From positions 4,216,001 through 4,280,000 of the forward strand of contig JAQQWL010000011.1 in the NCBI GenBank assembly GCA_038363925.1: a DNA stretch of 64,000 nucleotides, in the 5' to 3' direction. The notes under the pieces are model-generated. The model was not told where the DNA came from. It saw only the letters and a program-made list of their open reading frames with translations, and ran no database searches. This document shows, piece after piece, positions 1-12,618 of this stretch. The position numbers and the translations under genes were made by a program. Each line of letters starts with the position of its first letter. The first letter of the stretch is position 1. The stretch is from Apiospora phragmitis (taxonomy: Eukaryota; Ascomycota; Sordariomycetes; Amphisphaeriales; Apiosporaceae).

Positions 1-1390
1 ACTTACCAGTTCTGCACAAGTTCGCGGAAAGCCTCCCATGGCTCCCACTGTGTGCCATACGTCGATCGTAGGTTTGTGTGTATGGTATAATACCGGTGGA
101 TGCTATCGAGGGTCATGATGCTTTCCTCGCTGGACTGGCCGGCCATGTTGAAGTCGTGCAGGACGCTGTGTCCGGGGCAATATTAGAAATGATGGAGGAA
201 GTATGGTCTCCGGACAGCTCCTAGATATTGAGTATTGAGTGAGTGTGTGCAATGAAAAGAGGCAGGTATCTAAGTGATGTTCTGCTGGTAACCTCGTGAA
301 CCCGTTCTGCCAGTCTAATGTGCCGAGAGGAGGAATGGAACGCGACGGCTGCCGCTGCCAATGTAACTTGGAATACAGGAACTAGAAATTTAGGAAGCCG
401 CGACGGAGTGGTGCTTACCTTACTTATGTGGAAGAGGATGACTGTCCAGACCGCCAAATGCTCACCCAGTGCCCACCTCAATGTTGCCACTGGTATATAG
501 GAGGGTTTGCTGCCGTCTTGGTTGTTGATCTTGCTGCTCCCGACTTGAAGGGGACGCCCTCACTTTCCTTGCAGGCAATAGCGAGGAGACCGTCCACAGA
601 CATTTCAAACACGCATCTTGCAGATCTAAGCATGTCAAGTCTTGATACCAGGGTTATATCTGATTTTGTATTCTTGCATACTTGATGCCATGGCAGTGTC
701 CTGCCTGGCCATCAATCAACTAACTACATATTTGCACAGGCGCTTTCGAGTACATAGCGTGCAAGGCAAACCCCACCGCAGTCATGACCAGCGAGGAGGA
801 CGCACATGACGAGTCAACTTAGGCATCTACAGCTCTGCCGTAGCGCTAGGATGAACTGCCTAGGAACCATACCTACCTAGATGGAACAGTGACTGCCAAA
901 GTTGACCTAGAGGATAGAAAAGACAGTGAGTGATAGGATGTGAGTAGTCACGTATAGGGGCTGCGGCACCTATCGACGGGTCGACATAACAGAAACCGGG
1001 TCAAGTAGTGCAATAGAAAGGCTGGTTTGAGTGGGTAACTTCTGGTATTCTTTGAATGATCTGTGGAGAATATGTAATACGCAGAGAGCGAGTTGAGGCT
1101 AGATCAATCCACCGGGAACGCAGGGCTGCCTTTTCCGAAATCCAAATATAGTAAACCTCGAGGGGCACCAAGTCCAGTTGAGGCCGAACTCTGAGAACCG
1201 CCCGAGGCGAGGTCTTTTTTCATCCGCCAATTCCATCCCGTCCATCCAACCTTTCGCTTTCCAAACTTCTAAGACTATAAACCCAAAAAATAACACTGCT
1301 GAAATGAAAGGCGGCAGACCCCTGGCAAACCCGTTTTTCTGTGGAAAGATGTGCTTCAACTACAAGAGACACAATGTGAGGCATGTTCAG
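1..1390. other. Intergenic, no gene recognised
   Basis: Only short open frames (under 90 codons) on both strands, none with a recognisable domain or splice pattern. The stretch next to the kinase stop codon at 1391 probably contains that gene's 3' untranslated region. Nothing else can be supported from sequence alone. Confidence 0.5.
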
Positions 1391-3325
1391 TTAATGAACA
1401 CCCTGACAGTGGCCAACCCACTCAATGTCACCGAAATCATGGCGCTTCTCCCGGCGCCAGTTCCATGTATCTCGGCCTTTGTTCCACGGGCAATCACGCG
1501 GCAGTGCGTGATCCCGATTCAATTTGTAATTATTATGATTGGCGTGTTCCCAAACGCTCGAACCAATCCCATGAAGATTGCTGTTAAATCCAAATCCAAT
1601 TTGTCGTGACTTCGTCAAGGTGGCCAAGGGGGTCGATGGCTTCTCTGGGGGCGCCGCGTTGATGGCCCGGCGGCGTTCCCCAAGTGCGGCCCACTTGTCC
1701 ATCCCAGACCGCTTCGGAGGCGGCGAGTAGTGATGACCAAGATCCTCCGACGGCTTCGACGGTGCCGGTTCGTGGAAGAAGAACCCGTCCGCAACCAAAT
1801 CCCCGTCGATATCGCTGAAGGTATCATCCACAGGCGAAGCCTCTGGCTCCTCGTAACCAGACACCTGCGCCTGGGCGGATCCCTGATCCTGCTGAGATGG
1901 AGTAGCGTCGTCCTTACTCTCTTGGCTCCAACTCCTAGCATTGAGTTCCTTGAGCGCTTGGAGTTGGCGTTCGCGCTCTTCCTCGTCCTCCTCGATATCC
2001 TCGTCCCACATATCACTCCAGCTCTTCGACACCACATCCTTCTGGCGACCGAAGACCATGGACATCGCATTGAGGTTTGCCGTGGGCTTACCCATGGCAA
2101 TCGGCAATGAACCAGCCATTGGTGAGACCTTGGCATTGGCGCGCGTCGGCATGTTCATGGGGCGGCTGATGGACAGCGAGTTCATCGACGCACCAAGGTT
2201 GGAAGTGAGTACCGAAGCAATGGAAGAGGTCTGAACCGACGACATCCAGTCCCCGGTGTTTTCCGACTTGGGGAACAAATCCTCGCTGTAGCTCTCCGTG
2301 TCGGGAATGGCGCTGAGTTGGCGCATGGATTGGCCATGCAGAGCCTTGGCCCAAGGGAAGGACCCCTGGTCCATTTGGGGGCTTTGAATGGAAGGAGTAC
2401 GCAAGGGCTCGCGGTTCGCAGAAGCAACGCTGCGCTCACCACTACAGAATTCGTCGTCTTCCTCTTCGGTGGTGGTGAAACTAACAACACGTCGAAGAGC
2501 ATTCTTAGCCCCAACCAGGGAGCGCTTCGAAGGATCCAGACTCATGCACTGCACGATGACTTCGTAGGTGTCCTGCGACATGGTGGGGAAGACATCGAAC
2601 AGAGACTGCTTGTCTCGGGAGAAGTCCAAGAACAACGGATCGGCCTCGGTCGGGGTGGTGAACGGGTTGCGTGAGAAGAGAATGTTCAGCAAGCAAATGC
2701 CAATTGCCCAGATGTCGGCCTGGGCAGGCGAGTAACCTGCACCTGCCGAATCGTATTGCTCGGGGGCCATGTATCGGTCGCTCCCTACAGTCGATTCGTA
2801 AGACCACTTCTCCGTGGTTGCCAAGCCGAAGTCACCGAGCTTCAGGGATCCGGACTCGGTGAGGAAGATGTTCTCGGGCTTGATATCTCGGTGGTAGATA
2901 CCCTTGGAGTGCATGTAATCAACAGATTCGACGAGCTCCAGCATGAACTGACGAACATGCTCGGTCTCCAAAGGTCCACACCCCGACCGGATCGCCTCGT
3001 AAAGATCTCCGCGGGAGCAGAATTCGAGAACCATGTAGACGTGAGCGTCGGTTTCGAACGAGTCGCTCATGCTGACAATGTTGGGGTGCAAGCCCAAGCG
3101 GCGATGGCAGAAGAGCTCCTCCGAGTTGTCGTCAATGGCGAAGTCGACCCCGGCGTCGTAGGCAGCCGACCTCTTGGTGAGACACTTGATGGCTACCGTC
3201 TGGTAGGTCTGTAGATCCCTGGCCATGAAAACTATACCGAAAGACCCATGATTGAGAGGGGAGATTGTTTGATATCTCCCACCGAGTACAACGCCATTCT
3301 GAAACTTGGTTCGCAAGCATTCCAT
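1391..3325 (-). CDS. ksp1: Ser/Thr protein kinase, Ksp1-like
   Basis: Single-exon protein of 644 residues. The kinase domain covers about residues 18-300. The glycine loop is near 25-30, the VAIK lysine is K47, the catalytic HRD is at 145-147, DFG at 165-167 and APE at 187-189, so it should be active. The remaining half is Ser/Pro/Gln-rich and low in order, with an acidic patch of Asp/Glu, and ends in a Trp-rich segment (WNKGRDTWNWRRE). This layout is that of fungal Ksp1 and related kinases, which act in TOR/PKA-linked nutrient signalling and autophagy control; the specific role here is inference. The open frame continues upstream to 3619, but I chose the Met at 3325 because the kinase-family N terminus starts there. 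It lies on the minus strand after a long pyrimidine-rich leader. No frame break was seen, unlike in many neighbours. Confidence 0.88.
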   Translation of the reverse strand: MECLRTKFQNGVVLGGRYQTISPLNHGSFGIVFMARDLQTYQTVAIKCLTKRSAAYDAGVDFAIDDNSEELFCHRRLGLHPNIVSMSDSFETDAHVYMVLEFCSRGDLYEAIRSGCGPLETEHVRQFMLELVESVDYMHSKGIYHRDIKPENIFLTESGSLKLGDFGLATTEKWSYESTVGSDRYMAPEQYDSAGAGYSPAQADIWAIGICLLNILFSRNPFTTPTEADPLFLDFSRDKQSLFDVFPTMSQDTYEVIVQCMSLDPSKRSLVGAKNALRRVVSFTTTEEEDDEFCSGERSVASANREPLRTPSIQSPQMDQGSFPWAKALHGQSMRQLSAIPDTESYSEDLFPKSENTGDWMSSVQTSSIASVLTSNLGASMNSLSISRPMNMPTRANAKVSPMAGSLPIAMGKPTANLNAMSMVFGRQKDVVSKSWSDMWDEDIEEDEEERERQLQALKELNARSWSQESKDDATPSQQDQGSAQAQVSGYEEPEASPVDDTFSDIDGDLVADGFFFHEPAPSKPSEDLGHHYSPPPKRSGMDKWAALGERRRAINAAPPEKPSTPLATLTKSRQIGFGFNSNLHGIGSSVWEHANHNNYKLNRDHALPRDCPWNKGRDTWNWRREKRHDFGDIEWVGHCQGVH

Positions 3326-5115
3326 GACGTCGTCTCGGTAGAGACGGGTTATTTGAATAGTGAGGGTGTGGAAGAGAACCACGGGTAATGGTACAGGGTT
3401 TGCAAGAGCCGTTCTCCTCCCTGGCCGTCTAGTAGATGCAAAGGGGTATCCACGTATCAGTGTACAGATCCAATCTAATGGTGGTGAACACAGGAATGCC
3501 GGAGACCGAGTGATGCTTCGAGTTGACGAGAAAAGCGTGAAAAGAGCTGGTAAGTCGGAATGTACAGACGAATAAGTTGTAGGCGATGAAGAAAGCAGGG
3601 ATAACTCCGTATCGTTCACTAGTCAGATGCTCATCGAGGGGTATTTTGATTTGGTTTGCTGGACAAATGGAAAACAAGGCAATTGTTCATGAAAAGATGG
3701 ACCGGCGGTCCCGAAAGAATGGAAGGAAATAGTCGTTATGAGGACATGGAGGTTAAAGTAAAGAAAATCCGAAAGAGTGACAGTTGATTGGTTTGTCGTG
3801 GTGATGTCGTGGTGTTGACGAAGACCAGAAGCGTTTGCGTTGCTGAACAACACTAAAGAGGCAACACGGTATAGTCGAGTCGGTAAAAGCTAATCAAATA
3901 CAACGGTCTGAAAAGACAGATGTAAGTCTACTTCTATGGCCGCATTCGAGGTATCTGGAAGGTGTCGCCGGGAGGCAGTGTTGAGAGAAGTGGTCGACGT
4001 ATAGTGGTGGAAGGTATGATGAGTGGATGGATGGTTGGTTGGTGGTCGAACAACCAAGCCAAGATGACTGGTCTACCGGTTCGGGAAATCAAAGCAGGTA
4101 GGTGTGATGCGAAGTCGTTCAGGCGAGCACTCGACGATATCGAAAAGGCACGGGCTTGACTCGAGATGTTATAACGCAGACCAGTGACTCCTTGGACCGA
4201 TAGATGGCCGATATGTTGGGAAGTAATCACGAGCTGGGTGGTCCTGGCTTTGATTGCGGATCCAGTTGGAGGCAGGCAGGGCGGGTGTGACGTGGAAAGC
4301 AGGTACAGACTAGCAGCTTCCAAGGCCTGACTGATGTCGAGTTGGCGGATGGCGAATCGTGAGATGCGGAGCGGGTGGAGGAGGAAGAGAAGGAGAAGGC
4401 GGGAGCCGAGGGATTATAGGCTGTCTCGACCTAAACAAAGAGAGGTCTCGTGCTACAGCGAGGCAGCGGTTTAGCGGGAGATCGGACTTCAAAGACGGAG
4501 TGGCCGCCTGAATGGAAGAAGGCAGTGATTAATTAGGTAGGAACGGATAGGGAGGCAATATTCCTTTCCCTCTTTGTTCAACGGGTTATTTGACTACAAG
4601 CACAAAACCAGGTTCGTGCTGATTTGCACAGAGAGAGAAAGGAATAGTGAGCGACAGGGACGAAAGATAAAGTAGAAGGTAACGATGAAGTCGGTCACGA
4701 AGGGGCGGTAGGAGATGGAGGGACGACAGACATAGGAAGGCAGATAGAGAGAGGATGATTTAGGACGGGATAGGACAGGACAAAACAGGATAGGATAGAA
4801 CGACAGGGACCAAAAGGGAGATGGACGAGAACGGGCGCTGGTGTGTGTGGAGAGATGAGCGAAAGAGAGATAGTCGGTCATTCACGCACCTGCAGGGTGG
4901 GACGACAATGGAGCGATGGATGGATGGGCAATCGAGAGGGAAGCTGGGGTGGAGTGGTAGGGGTCTTCGACTCGTGGGCGTGGGCGGCAGGTAGAAGAGG
5001 AGGAAGAGGCAGTCAGGCAGACAGGCAGGCAGAGAGCGGTAGCGCAGCGCAGACAAGAGAAAGCGCCGCCCACTCATTTGCAAGCCCGTGTTGTGATGTG
5101 ATGTTGTGTAGTGCC
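3326..5115 (-). promoter_or_regulatory. Pyrimidine-rich leader and promoter of the kinase gene
   Basis: On the minus strand this stretch is strongly C+T rich, with repeated CTCT and TCC tracts, as is common just upstream of fungal transcription starts and in their 5' leaders. Several short upstream open frames exist. At 4762-4798 there is a degenerate pentamer array (GGATA/GGACA units on the plus strand). No TATA box or specific operator can be assigned. The true transcription start is unknown. Confidence 0.4.
4762..4798. repeat. Degenerate GGATA/GGACA pentamer repeat
   Basis: About seven loosely conserved 5-nt units (GGATA, GGACA, AAACA) in a row on the plus strand, inside the pyrimidine-rich leader of the minus-strand kinase. 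It may be a simple-sequence expansion; no function is implied. Confidence 0.6.
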
Positions 5116-8100
5116 TAGTTGGGCCTAGACTTGGAACGAGGACAGTCTGACGTACTGTAGGGACAACTGGGAAACCATCTGGATGACGACGATTGGGCAT
5201 AATGCTCATTAGCAATGCCACCGTGTCCGATAATGCAGTACTTCCCAGGTTCGTCTGTATGGTCGGCCGTTGCGGGCGTTACGCCGTCCATCCGAGGTAC
5301 CCCGATAGCCACGTTCCCTGGCAGCGTGATAAGAAACGCCTTGGCACGACTCAGTCCACAGTGTCGTTCTGACAGAGGATTGCGAATACGCTACTTGGTC
5401 AGCTTGGTCAACAAAGACAAGGGTTCATGGTTCTCTAGATGGAAGCTTGTCGAAGCTGGCGGGCTGGCCAGCAATAGACGACAATGGAGGGGGATATGGT
5501 TGGTCATCTCCCAGCACTGCCGTGGCAGGAATGAGGGCTAGCTCCTGCACCGTCTGCACCGTGTACGATGGCCTGGCTGGCCAGAGACTACATACATTAT
5601 GTATTCACTTCTGTCTGAGCTACACCGCCCAGTACCTCGAGCTGGAGTAGACGCCAGTGGACTTTGGGCACAAAAAGTCGAGTTTAACCACAACGAGCAA
5701 CGTGGCCTGCAGGTACTGCGCCGGTCGACCAGCAAGTCAACGCTCGATTCCGGGCGAGTATCTCAACCGCCTGCGACCGAACAAAGCCTCTCCCCCCTAA
5801 TAAAGACAGTTTTCAAACACGTTGTTGACCGCGGACCCCAACCGCTGAAAGTCAAGTCTAGCATCCGGGGTTGGTCGGTCGTTGCTCCCCCATCTCTATC
5901 CCATCTCTCCCGCACATCATCAACGTGTTCCTACTGTACGCGTGTACTGTATTCAGATCATCGAGGATTCCAGCAGCTTCTGTTTCACGTAGAAACTCAG
6001 CAGTCTCTATTAGAGGAAGGCCAGGCTGGCGTATGCACTCCTTTAGGCCTGCATATGGCCACCAACGGCAGGCCTCTCGGCCTCTCGGCCTCTCGGGCCT
6101 CTTGGATACTTGCATCTTGACTGGCGACCGTTGACCGCCTCTGTGGTACTCTTAAACCATTTATTATGCATCGGGCGCCTCGAGGCACAGAGGTCTGTCT
6201 GTCATGGTCGTTCGGACTGCATTGGCGAAGCGAATGACGATAGATGAGAAAGATTGGGTGCTTCGGATGGAACTGTAAGGTTCAACGGGTAGCCGTGTCC
6301 AAAGAGGACCGCGTCCCCATTGCGTTGGACCCCGACAAAACGAAAGAAAGCCTTTTCGTGATATTGAGACTTGAGTACTAATTAAGGTCTGGTTTAGTCA
6401 GTCACGTACATGTCGCCAATGTTCGAAGTGTCTGCACTGGCAAAGACATTTGATCAATAGTTTCAGCTGCAGTACAGTACAGTACTATCGTGACATGTTG
6501 GCAGTTCGTTCATTGCACCGACTCTACCATCTGCTACTACTAATTACAGTGCGCTGTCGATAGCGAGATCTGCAAATATAATTCGTCTGGGGCGGCGCGT
6601 CTGCCGGCAAAAACCCCGGCTAATCGGTGGGGCACATTGCTCGAGTGGTCAGAAAAGTGACAGAGTACTCCGTCGCATGAGTGCCTCTGCTGCTGCCATC
6701 TTCGTCATCACAGTGACGATGGACGACAAGCGCTTCCCATATTTCGTGACGAAGCCACTATAATCCGGGCCGATCACTTTCAACCTACTGCATTACGAAG
6801 CTGTCAAGATACTGATGCAATGAATGCCATGTCTATCTGCTCGATGAAATCACTTTGGTGGAGAGGGATGAAACGAGTGCTGATGCTTTGTACGTGGAAA
6901 TCTGCGAGAGGTTCTGGACCCTCCAAGCCGTTCCTCCCAAGCCTGCGACAGGCTGTCGTGTGACCCCAGGAATGGTAACGCTGGGAGTATCATCCGATAG
7001 TTCGCGATATGCGGCGGTACCTGACTGGCAAACGCGGCCCCCCCCAAGCACCAAGCCCACTGGGGCTGTACAATTGGACTAGACTGCCCATCAGAATATC
7101 ACCACGACCATGGTCCGGGCAAATTGAACTCTGTCTTGTGTAATGGGCTGTACGAGCATGTCGTTTCAGATGGATTCTTCCCCAGTTTCATCGGTCCAGA
7201 TCAGCTCATGGGAATGACCTCCTGACAACGTGACAACCCAAAGGATGATCTACCAGACGGTCCCCTATTTTCAAGTCTCCCCTCTGTAGCATTGAGCCGA
7301 GTATCAGTAGTCGTCGGTCTCGATCGCTCGACTGTCTGGTCTGTTCTCAATGAAAGATCTCCCCACCCGAGGGGTTCTGCGGGCAAGCGGGCATGGAACC
7401 CCGCCGCTTAGGCCTACCAGCGTCATGCGTCGAGACTTCGGTCGACGATGCCAGTCCTGCTTGAAAAAGATTGTTTTTATTTTCAATGTTTGTGGGAGAA
7501 CAGACATAAACATCCTTTAGCGGTGAGCGCTGCTCTTCCTTGTCCTGGCGTCTGGTGTCAGTCAATATAGCACCACCATCGCCCGGCGACGAATCAGCTT
7601 GTCGAGGGTGGTGTCTCTCGTTCATGCCGTGCTACTTTTTGTGATACGCCACACCACATCCTCCCAGACACCCTCGCTTGATGCGCGTCGGTTGTTGGGG
7701 TAGCAATAAAATAATCATAATAATAATAATGCTACCGCTACAGTCACTACTAAAATAAGAAGAGGCCAACTCTTGATTGTGTTTGGTTGTTGACAGCCCA
7801 GCCCTTCTCCTGCATATCTAGCTGCATGGCCGCCCGGGCTAATGCACGAGGACAGACGAATCTCTGGAGGTTCCTGCGGCCATCCCCAATCGGAATCCAG
7901 TTTTGGGTTGTTCAGGTGGACTTGGTGCACTTCCAGAATGGGCGTTTGATACAAAGTGATAAGTGAGGCTTTCTGGCCTGCCATCGTATTTGGGGCATGG
8001 TTGCATGAGAGAAGATATTTCCACGATCGTATGGGCGGGCTCGTCCTGCAAATCTACCTAGGTGGATCGGATTTCGGAATAGAAACAAGACTTCGCGCGC

Positions 8101-9163
8101 GCTCTTGTTCTCCATATCATATTATGGCGTCAGCCTGGCAGGCGGGAGCGAGTCAAGTCGCCAGGTTCTCCAAGTCCTCCAAGTCCTCCAAGCTCCAGCT
8201 GCTAGTGGAGTCAGTCTATTGGGGGCTGTACTTCATGTTCATACCTACATGTACACACCTAAGCTTCGAGGCTTTGGCACTGACGATAGATTGTTGAAAT
8301 CTCTGTTTTCATGCCCACCGGCATTTCCTTTCGTCGGCGCCAGAGGGTATATTACATGAGTACAATATAAAAGGCGACGGTGATGGAGAGAGGGCTGGAG
8401 AAATAGTAATTGCAATGGGTCCCTGAACTGGATCCCAGCCTCTTGCCGACATGATGCATGAGCAGAAGCATGAGGACGGAGGACGGAGGACCCCACATGC
8501 CTAGCAAGCCTAGTAGGGACCATTTTCAGCGAGAGCATTTGATAAGAAGGGCACTTGAGTCTTGAGAGCGAAAGACGCTACCTAACTGAGTGAGGTTACC
8601 GCTGTAGCCGGGGCGCCAGGGACTAACTGACGTCTGCGAGTTGGCCCTCCTACCCAATCCCTCGCTTACTGTCTATCAGATCGGGTTATCGAAGTATCGG
8701 ACGGCGGCGGGCCCTCCACCCTTTGCCGAATCCAGACACCCCAGCATCTTGACCGCCCTTCCAAACACACCACACCTTACCCAGCACGGAGATTTCGATA
8801 CCATCGTGAAATCGTGAAGACAAATCCGGCATCACACCCGTTTCATTCATATTCTTCCAGGCTTTGCGGCTTGCAGAGTTTTCGACAAGTGTTCTCGTCC
8901 GGCCAGCAAATCTTGGTTAGTGAGCCAATCTTGCCGACTTGGCCCGCACACCGCTCCCCTCCCCCAGTCGCCATAGGTATCGTTGCCAACGGGAGGTCTA
9001 GTATAGGGCTCGAAAGGTATACCCGCCCCCGACTATTTGCTGGATCCGGACCCGGCATTTCCTCTTAGAACCCTTCGATTCGCAGGATCCCAAGAGATCC
9101 CGAATCCAGAAAAACACACGAGTCTCCTCAGCCCCACGAGAGTCCACCCCTTGGATCGCAGAC
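5116..9163. other. Long intergenic stretch, no gene recognised
   Basis: About 4 kb with only short overlapping open frames on both strands (the longest about 170 codons near 5600-6120), none resembling a known domain or carrying a convincing exon series. Small low-complexity patches are visible: a CCTCTCGG repeat near 6070-6100, a TAA-rich tract near 7705-7730 and a CTCCAAGTC repeat near 8168-8194. The last few hundred bases are presumably the promoter of the enolase-phosphatase gene. Confidence 0.45.
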
Positions 9164-10689
9164 ATGGCCGCTTCTACCGCTGTGCAAGTCGTGCTCCTAG
9201 ACATAGGTAAGGACCAATCTACATGACGCCCGATGACTTCCCTTGCTTCATTATCAGCTGTTACCTACCATTGATCGTCGTGCGCCATGCGGCGCTGCAT
9301 TAGCCTGTGGACATGTTGGCTAATACACCTGGTCGTTATCAGAAGGCACAGTATGCCCAATATCCTTTGTGAAGGATGTCCTGGTAAGATAGCCCAAGCG
9401 TCTCGAAGATGCATCCCTGCTGTCCTGCCTACCTTTCCGGGCGACTTTTGGACCCCAACGGAAATTCTCTTGTAGCATTCCAGAAGACGATATCAGCTGT
9501 TGCAGATAGACAAGTGCATTCTTTACAGCATATGATGTGGATCTCCCTGAAGATGTCGTGCCACACCTTGTTTGTTATCATGCTCTACTTCCGGGAACTC
9601 TCTAGCCATGGTACACAAACTTGCAAGTAGCAAGCCCAAAGACCTAGGCCGCCAGAGCATGAGGTCTGGACTTGCAGTGGCAAATCATTGGGGTTGTGCT
9701 ACTCCGATTCGGCATGGGGTAATTGGTCAATCACTAACAGTCTACTTCAGTTCCCCCATGCTCTGAAGGCACTACCGGAGACTGTAAAGGAGCAATGGGA
9801 TAAACCAGAGTTCAAGGCCTACCGTGATGCATTCCCCACAGAGTTCTCGGGATCCCAAGATGCATTCCAGGCTCATGTTCTCGATCTCGTCACCCGCGAT
9901 GTCAAGGTCTCCTACCTGAAGAACCTTCAGGGGTATCTATGGGAGGAGGGCTACCGATCTGGTCAGATCAAGGCTCCGTTATTTTCAGATGTGGCCCCAA
10001 TGCTGGCTCGATGGCACGGCCAGGGTATCAAGCTCATGATCTACTCGTCAGGGTCTGTGGCGGCGCAGAAGCTCCTCTTCAAGTACACAAACGCCGAGCC
10101 TTCTGACTTGACGATGCTGATATCGGATTGGTTTGACACGGTGAATGCAGGTCTGAAGACCGAGTCATCGAGCTACGAAAAGATAGCAAGCAACTACCCA
10201 GAGGTTCTGCCTTCTCAGTTCCTCTTCCTAAGCGACAATGTCGCCGAGGTCGACGCTGCCATCGCGGCCGGTATGCAGAGTAAGGTTATCTCCAGGCCAG
10301 GCAATGCAGAACTAGCGAGTGACGTTCGCGAGCGTCTTCAAGTGCTTGAGAGCTTTGATGACCTAGAAGAAGACCTTAACTCGAAGAAACTTGAGGCTCT
10401 AGGCAAGAGGGACAGGTCAGAGACCGAGGAAGTCGAACAGGAGGCCGTTGGCAAGGAAGAGGCCGTTGCCGCCCCGTCAGACTCCGACAAGACAAAGGAA
10501 GAGGCAGTCGCGGCTGAGGATAGCCACAAGGACAAGAAGTTGAAGCCTTCGGACAATGACAAGGCTGAGGGGCGACGACCAAGCGGCACTAACAGGACGG
10601 AAGACGAGCTCCCTGCTGCCCCCTCGGCCGGTACAGGAACTACCATCTCGGATCTACTCAACGAGGTGGAACAGTCAAACGGCAATTAG
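9164..10689 (+). CDS. utr4: Enolase-phosphatase E1 (2,3-diketo-5-methylthiopentyl-1-phosphate), HAD family
   Basis: Bifunctional HAD-superfamily enzyme of the methionine salvage pathway that enolises and dephosphorylates diketo-methylthiopentyl phosphate. Three exons are inferred: 9164-9206, 9343-9383 and 9751-10689. The first two are only 43 and 41 nt and together encode the nucleophile motif (VLLDIEGTVCPISF). The long exon opens with FPHALKALPE, carries the second HAD motif (IYSSG) and the third (FLSDN). Reconstructed length is 340 residues, longer than the roughly 230-250 usual for the family. The extra is a C-terminal tail of about 100 residues rich in Lys, Glu, Ala and Ser, of unknown role. 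Intron 2 is 367 nt, much longer than other introns here. The reading frame is intact. Confidence 0.9.
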
Positions 10690-12618
10690 TTGGTTGGTGC
10701 TGTATCATATACAAACAATAACAGTTGGCCCGCCCGATTTCCCATCCGAGTCAACACCGGCGTATGTCGTAAGACATCGATCGTCTCGTTACGTGATTCT
10801 CTGCAACCATCACTCGTGCCTTGCTGCGGGGTTTCCATATGTGATCTAGTAGTAGTAGCTGCCTCGGGTACAATATGATCATTTGCATATTATTAGTATG
10901 TCTTAGACAACATTTCAACTCCGCCAATATCAATGGCTATTTGCTTTGACTACCATGGAAGTACATGCTATTATCATTGGGGGACCCCAACCGTGCGGCA
11001 CGTTCAGACTGGCATCCATTACTCGAGACAATCCGGGGGTTGCGTATCACAGTGGACGTCTTGCCGTCTTGACATGACTTGTCAGGCCCCATGGTCTCTT
11101 CGTGATTCCCCTCTTTAGACATAACCGGCAATAAAATTACCACTAGATAGCAGTGCGCCATCGTCCGATGAGATTGCGGCATGATGGGGGCTTCGGGAAA
11201 CCGTTTAGAGGCGAACCTTCCTGTCGGTAGCTGCCGGTGCCCAGGCACTGGAGCCCCGCAGACTCGCTCGTAGAAACCATCGCAGTTTTCCCGAGTCAGC
11301 TACGGACTGTCGTAGTGGGCATACAGCGTCGTCGTAGTCGCTCGTGCACACATTGCCCGGCGCTGAACAGTCCATGTTGTGGAAGATGTGATGGGCCCCC
11401 CGCCCCGGATACTTCGTTCATCGATTCCTACCCAGGTGGCATTTCCAAAACCAACCAGAAACCTTCGACTCAGGCATAACCTTAATTAACAACACGGACA
11501 CACAACTTATGATCCAATCCGGGGCCTGCCGTTTGGTTGCTTATTCTTGCTGACGAGGGTGACGTATATCTCCCGGATGGGTGAGTGACATAGGTCGTGT
11601 CACCAACTTCAGACGACGCTGATCAGGGGAGCCTTTTTTTAGGCACGACGCCGGAGGTTCTAACCAGGAAGCACCTGGCGACTGAATATACTCGGGAGTT
11701 CAAATGGAGGCTAGCATAATGCACGCTCCAATATTGACTCTATCGCTAGCCAGTTAAGTCTTCCGGACGCAGCGGCTTGATTTCCTGCCTATGAACAAGC
11801 ACATTGCTTACCATCGTTGCATTGAACTGCGCTTGTACTCGTGCCGCGAGATTTCGCCAATCATTGGGCTATTTAGTACAGTAGGGTATGGTATAGACTG
11901 TTTATGGGGTGGGTGGTGGAAGTGAGAACGTGTATCGTCTTGACGCCAACCACTATCATCCTGCTAGATTCACACCTATTTCTCGATGTTCGACGCGCGT
12001 CCAGACAAATGGGGCATATGAGTTAGTATGAAGCGTCCGGTAGGCTGTTTGCACCTATTCCGCGAGTCCGTACTCGACAATATTGATCATCCCTTGGACC
12101 CTTGGCGAGAAACCCATAATCGACTCAGATAGGCTAGTGTAGGGTATCGGGCTATCACTACTGGATAGCGGATTGGGGTGATCGTCAGGTCTCTCCAACA
12201 ATCTCACTAGAGAGATAGCACCATTCAGGAATCAGAACCACTCTCGAAAGTCTATCAGGCGCCTAGCGCCGAGCCTCCACCTGTCGTCGGTCGCCTGATC
12301 ATGGCTGCGGGGTAGTTGAGTGATTGGGGATCTCGGGTGGTCGTTCGGTGCTTCTCGCACCAATACGATACGATAAAGATAGGACACACGATTCGGTATG
12401 GTATGGGCGGTTACCATCAACCATCAATTTGTTGAAAAGGCATCAAGATTGGATATCCAGCCAGAGTGGTACGAATCGTGGACCGGTTGAAGGCTCCCAT
12501 GATATGATGGATGCCATCGACGTTCCTATAATGCGACATAGTATTCCAGCACATATGACCATGACATGGCTCTCATGTCACGCTTGTCGTAGATGTGCGT
12601 TGTACGTAATGCTGCATA
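10690..12618. other. Intergenic, no gene recognised
   Basis: About 1.9 kb between the convergent enolase-phosphatase (+) and Bmt2 (-) genes. It should hold both 3' untranslated regions. Short open frames of up to about 100 codons on either strand look like chance. A short GATAC repeat is seen near 12365-12375. Confidence 0.45.

Noticed and set aside
3326..3619. N-terminal extension of the kinase up to the Met at 3619
   Set aside because: The extra 98 residues are Ser/Thr/Leu-rich leader-like sequence not expected in the family; the kinase-family start is at 3325.
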